Assembly: GCF_016545825.1 (NCBI RefSeq)
Contig: NC_052619.1
Coordinates: 46,190,127 to 46,254,126, forward strand
DNA: 64,000 bases
Source: Eucalyptus grandis
Taxonomy: Eukaryota; Streptophyta; Magnoliopsida; Myrtales; Myrtaceae
Direction: 5' to 3'
Both the position numbers and the translations under genes were made by a program. Positions 56,011 to 64,000 of the stretch are shown here, piece by piece. The number at the start of each line of letters is the position of its first letter. The stretch's first letter is position 1. The notes below the pieces were generated by a model, which ran no database searches, was not told the origin of the DNA, and worked only from the letters and a program-made list of their open reading frames with translations.

Positions 56011-57260
56011 TTTACCAACTCTTCACAGGCTAGGTTACCATCTAGTGTTAGTTTTTCTAAGTCTTATTTGATTCGGTTAATGACGTTTTGAAATCTCCTT
56101 CTGAATTATAATTTACTAACATTTAATTTGCAGATGTTATCAACATGTTGAAGTTACCAACTCTTACAAAATTCACCGATTTTTATTTGAGTCCATTCAC
56201 CATTGTTTATTTGATTGTAACTTAAAAAAGTTGGAACGTTCCCCAAGCGAAAGTGGTATATTATGTGAATAGTTTATACTTTTGAAACAATCAAATAGAA
56301 GTTAGTTGGTGACTCAAATAGGAGTGTGTAACTTAATCACCATAAATGATGGTAATTGTAATGATGTTAGTAATATAATAATATTCAGCAGAATTGTTAA
56401 TTTCATAGAAGAGTGGTAATGTTAACATGCTAGTAGGCTTTTCAAATTAACCAAATTAACCATGGTAAACTATTGAAACAGTGGGTACTTCTTAAACAAT
56501 GTTAATTAACTCAAATAACAGTTGATAATTTTGGATATGAGTTATTAGACCTTTTTGGTAAGTTGCCACAAATGTTGGTAAATTATCGGAATGGTTAATA
56601 CCTTTGAAGCAATCAAATAAATATTGATAACTAACTCAAATATCTATTGGTATTTTAATGTAAGAGTTCTTAAATTAGTTTTGCATATAATTGTTGGTAA
56701 ATTATTGGAATAGTTGGTAATTTAGGAAATAGTAGGTAATTTAGTATAGGAGTTAGTTCAACTGGTCGATAACTTCAACAAATTAATATTGATAAATTAT
56801 AGAAACAAATTTAATTTTTGCAAACAACCTAATAAACGTTGGTAAGTGGACTCAATTAGCGGTTGATAATTTTCTAGAAGAGATAGTAACTTAGACAAGT
56901 TGGTAAGCTGGCATATAAATATTCATAGATTATTAAAACAGTTGATAATTTCAAAACACTAGAAAAAAACATTAGTAGTGATTCAAATAACAATTGGTTA
57001 TTTTCTAAAAGAATTGTAAATTTAACACATTGGTAACTCAAACAAAAAAATGCAGTACAGAAAAAACGGTTGGTAATTCCAAAAATGAAATAAACGTCAG
57101 CAAAAGGATTCAAACGAGAGTTGGTAGTTTTATAAAATATAGTGAAAATAACATTTTAGTAAGCTCCGCAGATAAATGTTGCTAAATCATTATAACCTTT
57201 AAAAATTTCGAAACAATAAAATAAATATTGGTAACTCACTTAGATAAGATCTCGTTTTAT
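56011..57260. repeat. Degenerate TTGGTAA-type repeat block after the TNL-3 breakpoint
   Basis: About 1 kb (56240-57245) of recurring phrases: AACAATCAAATAGAAGTTAG, GACTCAAATA, GTTGGTAATTT, TTGGTAAGCTG, AAATTATTGGAA. They appear roughly every 60-130 bp in a loose order, so an old tandem array is likely. Shorter relatives lie at 9625-9800 in TNL-1 intron 3. Noncoding; class unknown. Confidence 0.6.
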
Positions 57261-57404
57261 CAAACGTGGAATCGATTAGGAGAACAAATTCAAACATTAA
57301 TCAGCAAGGAGAAATAAACTGCAGAATATTAAACACGTTCACAATTACTTACATAATGTCCCGTGTCCGGTCAATTGTGCATACATCCTCGAAAGAGAAA
57401 TTAA

Positions 57405-58420
57405 GGGTGCATGATAAAAATTATTTCTGTTCCAGAAATGATTTTTCTGTTCTAGACCAATTTTCGGAACAGAAACTTGTTTGATAACGCTACTCAAATG
57501 TTCTATTTCTGGAATAGGTTTCTATTCCAGAAATAGAAATGGAGGAGAAATCAGAAGTAGAAATTTTCTATTTCTGATTTCTTCCAGAAATCAATTTCTG
57601 ATTTCTCCCCCTAACCCTATTTTTGTAATGTATTTCTATTATTTTGTATTTGGGGATTTACAATCTTTGCTTTTGTATTGTGATAATGTATTTGATGATT
57701 CGTATCTCAATACTTGTAATGTGATGTTCTACTTGATGATTTCCCTTATTTGTAATGGTCCTTGTTACACTTCATAAAATTCGCCGATTTTGTAAAATTT
57801 GCCGCAAATTACCCAAGACACTTCTTAGTGTTTCTTTCTAAAATGATTGCTCGATATCGTAAACCGTGGCGGCGATCAACGTGACACACTAGCATGAAGG
57901 GGATTAGAATATGGTCGTCCGCCTTCATTCTACTAGAATTTTGGGAACCTTCTATCATGCTCAAGAGTAATGCATATTGATCTCTTTTTCTATTGTATGG
58001 AGACTATTGATAAGTATATCGTTTGACCGTAATTACCTATTTACGTGGATGCTAAAGAATTTTGTGTGAAAATTTAGAAAATTTGATATAACATCTCTTA
58101 CTTTGTATTTTTTTTTTTTTTTTGCAAAAGGGAAGACTTTACTTTAAAAAAAAATCATACTTTGTATTTGGGTCAATGATGTCATAAGCATATGAAATTT
58201 GTAAGAATGTACATCTCATTTGCTCCAAAAAAAAAGAAAAAATTGTTTTAAGAAATAAAAATTTCATTCAGTTATCAAACAAATTTCTATTTCTAAAATA
58301 GAAATTTTGTATCGTTATCAAACAGATTTTTTTCCTCGAAACTCGTCCCAGAAATAGAAATAGAAAAATTCATTTCTGTTCCAGAAACTATTTCTGGAAC
58401 AGAAATGTTGTCATGCACCC
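57405..58420. mobile_element. Inverted-repeat DNA element, about 1.0 kb
   Basis: Starts GGGTGCATGATAAAAATTATTTCTG and ends TTTCTGGAACAGAAATGTTG-TCATGCACCC, inverted termini with extended subterminal TTCTGTTCCAGAAAT words. It shares ends and interior style with the 245-bp element at 29306. No transposase; frames inside (57481-57777) have no motif. TSD not resolved. A T-rich micro-insertion at 58111-58157 is nested in it. Confidence 0.62.
58099..58169 (-). mobile_element. 47-nt T-rich micro-insertion with 12-bp TSD
   Basis: TACTTTGTATTT occurs at 58099-58110 and 58158-58169. The insert is a T run, GCAAAAGGGAAGACTTTACT and an A run. It sits inside the inverted-repeat element and fits a truncated A-tailed copy in minus orientation. 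Confidence 0.55.
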
Positions 58421-58760
58421 CCTAGTTTTTAAAAGATTAAGTTCCTAAGAAGGTCTCATCGAATTTCCAAAAATGCAAAATGAATTTGATAGAGGTATGC
58501 TTGTGCGTGTTGTTGCTTCTAATAGAACTATAATATCTTACCTTTTGGTTGCTCGGGGCTCATTCACCGGTCTTACTCCGCACCTAACCTCCAGTTCACC
58601 AAGCATGCTTTCTCAAATATTGATGTTAAATACATCATGTTAGCAATTTAGTTTTGATGTTCCATTCAACACATGAGTATTCTCTTGGGACCACTCCATA
58701 AATTATTTGGTCTGTTTGGGACAATTGATACCACCACTCGACCAAATTAATTGATTACTA

Positions 58761-59620
58761 AAGGCTTTGTTCGTTTCATGAAAAATAATTTCTGGGAAAT
58801 GTTTTAGGATTTTCGATGTCCGTTTCATGGAAAATGAATTCCTTAGGAAAAATGTTTTCCATGAAAGGAAAAAGTATTCTAAATTAGGGAAAATGTTTTC
58901 CACTTTTGAAAAGTAAAAAATATTTTCCTCTCTTGGTCTCTCTTATCTCACATCTCTACAAATTCTCACATCCTCCTCCCTTTTCTTCTTCTTGTTTTCT
59001 TTTTTTATTCAAATTATTTTTTTAATTTTCTTTTTCTTTTTAATTCGAATTATTTTAATTTCCCTTTTCTTTTTTTTTTTTTCTTTTTGTTTTTTTTTCT
59101 TTTTATTTTCTTTGTTTTCCATCTTCTTTTTCTTGGCTAGTTGTCGGCCGTTGCCGGGCAAACCTCGAGTTTGTCGATCTCAAGCTCACGCTCTAACTCT
59201 TGCTTATCCTTTTCTTTATTTACTCAACCTTATAGTTGTACATTGCTCAAGCATATGGCTCTACATGCTTTGCTTCTTTTTTCTTAAGACATAGGGGGAG
59301 ACAAGGCCACTTAAACTGAAAGATTTATATTAGAGCTGTACATGCTTTGCTTCTTTTTAAAATCCATACAAACATTTTTTAGAGTAGATGACCGTTTGGT
59401 GACAATGAGGGAACAAAGACATGAGGCAAGTTTGCCGGATTTAAAGGTAAGTTTATATTTGATGGATTTATAGGTCGGTAAGTGATGCATGTCTAAGTGG
59501 TGAAGTCTTAGAAAATATTTTCCTTACTGAACACTGGAAAATATTGTCATTTTCTTGAAAAATGACTTATGGGAAAATATTTTCTAGAAATGGCCATTTT
59601 CTGCAAAACGGACGGACCCT
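58761..59620. mobile_element. Nonautonomous DNA element with GTTCGTTTC-type ends
   Basis: The left end GGCTTTGTTCGTTTCATG and right end CAAAACGGACGGACCCT are imperfect inverted repeats. Subterminal GGAAAATATTTTCC words repeat on both sides. The centre is a T-rich low-complexity stretch. The same end type bounds 59937-61757. hAT-like by appearance only; TSD not determined. Confidence 0.5.
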
Positions 59621-59936
59621 AAAAGTGTCTCAAGCCTCCCAATTATATGTACGAGAAATCTCCAAATTATTATCTTGAAATATCTTTTTTTGTCCATATA
59701 CATTTATATGTTTCTATGTATTGTGTATTTTATCAACAATTTCTTTCCATTAAATATGTCTAAATTGGTGATTTTCCTCAATTTTACAACTATCAATTCT
59801 GTGGATCCATCTTTACCAAAAAATAAATAAATTTGTGCATCCACAGTACACTCAACCCGTTTGTACGTAGTACTATATGCATAAAAAGTCTCTTATATTT
59901 TTCTCTTCCCATGCTTCATATGAGATAAACTAACAC

Positions 59937-61757
59937 ACTGTTCGTTTCACGGGAAATATTTTCTTGAACAACATTTTTCTCATTTTCCTGTGTTTGGTTT
60001 ACTTAGAAAAATGAGTCTATGGAAAATATTTTCCTAGTAAATAGAAAACCTATATTTAAATTTAGGAAAATGATTTCCTTCTTTGAAAAACTGAAAAACA
60101 TTTTCCAAATATATGACCATGTATCGGTAGGGGTGAGCATCGATCCAAGGTCAACCTTGGGTGACCTTGGATCGGCCCAACCATGCCGGTCCCGGTCCGT
60201 TTCCCAGGGGAGATTAGATCGATCCTTAGTCATAGAATTCTGGACTAGCACTATGCGGGTTTGTCCTTGGTCCTGAGAGTTTCGAATCGGTCGAACCCGG
60301 ATCAACCCTAACTAAAGATATATAATATTATTTATAATTTTTTTATATAGAGAAAATCTTAAAATAAACGGCGTCAATACTATTAAACATCTCTAGTGAG
60401 GAGTTCAAATAATTTTATATTATTCTTTAATAACTTAGGTTTTTAATTTTTTACGGTGTCGATAGTAATAATTTACGAAGGAGGAAAATATTTTTGTGAG
60501 GAATCTTCATGGTGTCCAAAAAGGCACCTTATGGCATCCTCATTAAGTATTCACTCTTTTATGTCTTATTTATTCTCTTAGTCTTCATTTTGGTAAAATC
60601 GAAAAAAAAAAACTTATCCGCTCACCAGTTGACACTCACCTCGCTCACTTTGGGTCACTTGTGCTACTTGCCCCTCGACGCTCATTTGGCTTGTTGCTCC
60701 TCGCTCAACATTCAATACTCATTATGTCCGACGCTCACCCCACTTGACCCTCACCGCTTGCTTTTCTTAGTGACCTTGCTCATCATCGAACTCATTGGGT
60801 CGGTACGGTCCTCGGTGCCCTTTTAAGGAGTACAAAAAATGAAATAAAAAATTATTAGTTAGTCCTAAATTGACTTTGAAACCGGACCGAACCCATTGGG
60901 TCAGTTCAGTCTTCAATCGTTTTTTCAAAGAGTATAAAAAATGAAATAACAAATTATCAATTAGTCCCGGGTTGACCTTGGAATCAGACCGAACCCATTG
61001 GATGGGTTTGGTCCTCGGTCCCAAGCTCAATAAGGTCGGTTATCGATCCCAAAAATTGAGGACCAACGCTATGCGGGTTGGTCTTAAAGTTAGGGGGTGG
61101 ACCGACCCAACCCGGACTATGCTTACTCCTATGTATTGGTGGTTGGACTCAAAACTCTATGCTTAGGCACAAAAACTCTAACGTTCATTCCCGAGTCATG
61201 GCATTTAGGTTAAGGTCTCCGGTCGCGCTTGGGCCCCCAACACCCATATCCAAGTTCATTGAGGTAGAGCTTGAATCCGTGATGCCTGTGCCCGATTCCC
61301 TTGTACCCAAGCTTGGGTCTATAAAGGCGGTGCTCAGATCCCCAATACTCAAGTTTTGGTCCACAAATGTCATGCATGGGTCCTCAATGCTTGGGCTTAG
61401 GACCTTGATTAATGAAATGTTTGTTCTTCTAAAAATATTTTTGAAATTTTGAATTTTGAATTATTTTTAATTTTTCTTTTCTTTCTTTTTCTCTTTCCTT
61501 CTTCCTTAGCCCATGGCCGATCATGACGATAGTTGTCGACTAGCCATAGGCAAGGGACAAGCTCACCGGCTACTCGTGGTTTTAGCCATGACCAACCATT
61601 GGTTGATGAAGAAGGATAAATGGAAAATATATATATATCCAATTCATTTTTAGATTTCAATCAAATATAAAAAAATATATATATTATCATTTTTCTAGAC
61701 AATGACATCTTGGAAAATATTTTCCAAAAATATCACATTTTTGCAAAACGAATAGAG
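59937..61757. mobile_element. Second GTTCGTTTC-type element, carrying a nested element
   Basis: The left end ACTGTTCGTTTCACGGGAAA and right end TTGCAAAACGAATAGAGA match the neighbouring element at 58761. Inside are GGAAAATATTTTCC words, a stretch repeating CTTGGGTC/GGGTCC words (61190-61410) and the nested element 60129-61130. No transposase frame. Confidence 0.5.
60119..61140. mobile_element. Nested element of 1002 bp with 10-bp TSD
   Basis: The element is 60129-61130, starting AGGGGTGAGCAT and ending ATGCTTACTCCT (inverted), flanked by ATGTATCGGT (60119-60128) and ATGTATTGGT (61131-61140), one mismatch. Near both ends are GACCTTGG/CCAAGG words and the phrase CACTATGCGGGT or CGCTATGCGGGT. 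TSD length suggests a Mutator-like nonautonomous element. Internally it repeats CGGACCGAACCCATTGG-like blocks three times (60780-61010). Confidence 0.75.
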
Positions 61758-61769
61758 ATTTATTGTCTT

Positions 61770-62330
61770 CTAGATACAAAACTTCAAATTGGCATTTTTC
61801 GATACTTGGACTCACCAAAGTATTATCTGCAAATTCATCTGAACCAATAACAAATCCCATTGTTTAAGATGTTTTCCAATAAAACTCCTTATTATATTGC
61901 CCAAAATTCTATTGACAGCCTCAGCTTGTCAATCGATTTGTGGATGGCTAATAGAACTAAACTATGGTTACGTCCCCATTATCCACCATAATGAACACCA
62001 AAAGTGACTCATAGACTTGACAATACCATCAGAAGGTTGTCTTTGGAATACCACCTGGGCGCCCGTTTCACCAACATAACACTACATAACACGTAAACCA
62101 TCAAGGCTCCATCACAATCATTTACAAATTTTTTACCATTTAAAACCATCCTACAATCCTCTTCCTATTAATAGCAATATTTCCATTCATAAAGCACATA
62201 GGCGAGTGATTAGGTTTGTCTGCATTTAAAAAGTTTAATTGACGGTCTTCATTTGTCCCTATGAAAAACTCACCACATTTATCTTTAGAGAGATATGTCT
62301 TCAAATATAATTTCAAATATAACATTTCAA
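61770..62330 (-). pseudogene. Ty3/gypsy integrase remnant
   Basis: Minus strand: GIPKTT (near 62060), then DGIVKSMSHFWCSLW, FSSISHPQID-stop-QAEAVNRILGN, IIRSFIGKHLKQWDLLL (about 61940-61860). In gypsy integrases this is VSDRD.KF.S.FW ... HPQTDGQTE.VNR.L.N; Gly of DGQ is replaced by TGA. It is the catalytic-core end that joins element DNA to the host. Only this part is left; no reverse transcriptase or LTR was found nearby. Confidence 0.75.
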
Positions 62331-63185
62331 ATCTTATTCCTCAAACTCAATTTCGTTTAATATTCTTTTCGTCCTTCAGAACAATAGTGCTATAATTTTA
62401 GAGAGGTCATTGAGAATTTACTATATCAAGAATACTTAAATCATTATGGAATTACAACTTGTTGATAAAGGGTCTCAAGAAGAAAGTAGTTAAAAATTAA
62501 TTGAAAGAAGATGCTAAGAGACTCATCATATATTCAATGGATGTGCACCATAGGGATTTAATAAATTGCACATGAGATCCATGAGATCAAGATGGCAAAG
62601 TCTATCGAATCATGGACTATATATATATACACACAAAAATGCAAGGTGTAATTATAGTGATTGTATTTATGATGATACAGACTTTGAGAGCTTACGCCAC
62701 ACCAACTTATATGTAGCTAAAAAGAAAAAATACTTAGCAAGACAACTTGGACTAGAAGAGATGATAAAGAACTTTTTTTTTGGTTATATTTATGACCATC
62801 TAGGCATACAAAATATGCCATTTATTTAAAAACGATCAACCAACCATCGCTTTATGATAAGTGGATATATACGCAGGTTGTTCGAATCTCTACATAAGAT
62901 TCTAGATGTTTAGCTTATGTGCGTGTGATGAATTAGTTGACAAAGGATTGACCATGGTTCGTGTGCTTCCACTTGAGGCTACACAAACGCACTCATCTCT
63001 TTGAATTACAAGTATTGTTTCTAGCAGAAGTAGCCATGCCATTCAAGTGCGTGGTGAAATTACAAGCATTGGCGAATTTACAAGGATTACTTACAAAACT
63101 CATCTTTATAAAGTGAGAGGGTGTGCTCTTTATGCACCACATAATCAAGTGAATTCTAATCACTGGTGGCTTGAGTTATGATCAG
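62331..63185. other. Region upstream of the TNL-4 LRR exon
   Basis: AT-rich, with an (AT)n(AC)n run near 62610-62635. The open frame at 62566-62829 has no motif. Around 63100-63180 the words GCACCACATAATCAAGTGAA and TGGCTTGAG resemble 35755-35800 in the C-JID remnant, so a fragment of another TNL end may lie here. No TIR or NB-ARC exon for TNL-4 is visible. Confidence 0.4.
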
Positions 63186-63272
63186 AGCCAAATTTTGAAA
63201 TGAATATGTATCTCACTTTTTTTCTTTGATCATCCGGAATGTCTATATAAGTTGGTTTTCTTGTTCTTGCAG

Positions 63273-64000
63273 GACTTTGAAAATTTGAAGTTCATTAACT
63301 TGGGTGGATGCCATTCACTGGTTTGTATGCCGGACTTCTCTTTTACTCCAAATCTTGAGGAATTATATCTCGATAATTGCAAAAACTTGGAGCATGCTCA
63401 CAATTCAGTTGCATATCTCTGTAAGTTATGGTTGTTGAATTTAGAAGGGTGCTCGAACTTGCAACGATTCATTGATATTCCGAATAAGAACAACAGCTTG
63501 CGGGAAATTTATCTAAATGGGACTTCAATTGAAGAACTTCCTACATCCATTGAAAATCTTCTCTCTCTCAAAAAGATGTATTTATTTGATTGCAAGGGCT
63601 GGCAATCCTTCCGTCTAGCATTTACAGGTTGCAAAATCTTGAAGTCTTACAACTTCATGGCTGCTCAAAACTAATCGAGTTTCCAAAAGAAGAGGTGGAT
63701 TTGAGTGAACCCCATACAGAGACGGGATTTCCCAAGTTATTGGAGTTGAATCTTGCGTTTTGCCTTCTATCAAAAGAAGGATTCTTGGAAAACCTTTCCA
63801 GTTTTCCCTGCTTACAATATTTAAATTTGGAGGGAAACAATTTTACTAACCTTCCTACGTGCGAGAAACGATATGACTTGAAAGGTTTGAATGCTTCGAA
63901 TTGCCAACAACTACGAGAGGTTCCTGAGATTCCAAGGAAGTTGAGAAGACTAGAGGCATACAATTGCAAATCTCTTCAAGTGAATAATTTGTTCAAGCTT
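63273..64000 (+). pseudogene. TNL-4: LRR exon, one frameshift, runs off the window
   Basis: After acceptor TTCTTGCAG (63272) it reads DFENLKFINLGGCHSLVCMP, NLEELYLDNCKNLEHAH, LREIYLNGTSIEELPTSIEN, then loses 1 nt near 63597 (TGC AAG GGC TGG where TNL-1 has TGC AAG AAA TTG GCA). In the next frame it is open to the end: AILPSSIYRLQNLEVLQLHG, CLQYLNLEGNNFTNLPTCE, RKLRRLEAYNCKSLQ. It is a close relative of TNL-1 exon 4, and the 85 bp before the exon are also alike. No upstream TNL exons lie within at least 7 kb. With only one lesion, an intact allele is conceivable. Confidence 0.85.

Noticed and set aside
61078..61452. 124-codon + frame with repeated Pro-Lys-Leu words
   Set aside because: It crosses the border of the nested element and consists of repetitive GGGTCC/CTTGGG words; not credible as protein.

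Overview
The window reads as nuclear DNA of a flowering plant. It has genes with long introns and GT..AG borders, TIR-NB-ARC-LRR (TNL) resistance-gene families, AT-rich intergenic DNA, nested LTR retrotransposons, a LINE, a tRNA-type SINE and several inverted-repeat elements. The TNL exon plan (TIR / NB-ARC / short exon of about 276 nt / LRR / C-JID) and the wording of the TIR and NB-ARC motifs look most like Myrtaceae such as Eucalyptus. That assignment is an inference, with no search behind it. I see no tRNA, rRNA or CRISPR.

TNL cluster, all on +. TNL-1 (3.2-14.5 kb) keeps every exon and has two consecutive C-JID exons, but carries a nonsense codon in the TIR and several frameshifts. TNL-2 (20.2-23.6 kb) is heavily decayed, with lost start, deletions, stops and lost donors. 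TNL-3 (53.6-56.0 kb) is the best preserved 5' half, but has a mutated TIR-exon donor with an in-phase replacement 9 nt downstream, a Gly-to-Arg change in the P-loop, and a 1-nt deletion at the end of the NB-ARC exon. TNL-4 (63.27 kb to the window end) is an LRR exon with one frameshift. A C-JID/tail remnant lies at 35.5-36.3 kb. As read here, no TNL is intact; only TIR or TIR-NB products of TNL-3 remain plausible.

Between the TNLs. Downstream of TNL-1 and TNL-2 lie two copies of a duplicated block (about 15.0-17.4 and 24.7-26.9 kb). Each holds a minus-strand fragment of a FAR1-RELATED SEQUENCE (FHY3/FAR1, MULE-transposase-derived) gene, and the two keep complementary domains. At 30.1-31.6 kb (minus) is the first exon of an LRR receptor-like (pseudo)kinase, very GC-rich, with indels, a nonsense codon and no second exon.

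Mobile DNA. From 37.3 to 46.5 kb sits a decayed Ty1/copia element (minus strand). A solo LTR (40664-43943, TSD GTTTC) is inserted in its gag, and that LTR contains a 1.3-kb foldback element with a 10-bp TSD (42238-43533). The copia 3' LTR holds a 761-bp PIF/Harbinger-like element. From 45.6 to 52.0 kb, LTR-like and internal blocks of the same family recur three times. A 5'-truncated LINE lies at 34.07-34.87 kb, a SINE with 17-bp TSD at 5314-5587, and a Ty3/gypsy integrase remnant at 61.8-62.3 kb. At least six 15-50-bp insertions, little more than ACC(A)n or its complement, are flanked by 9-19-bp direct repeats; they look like extreme 5'-truncated target-primed insertions.
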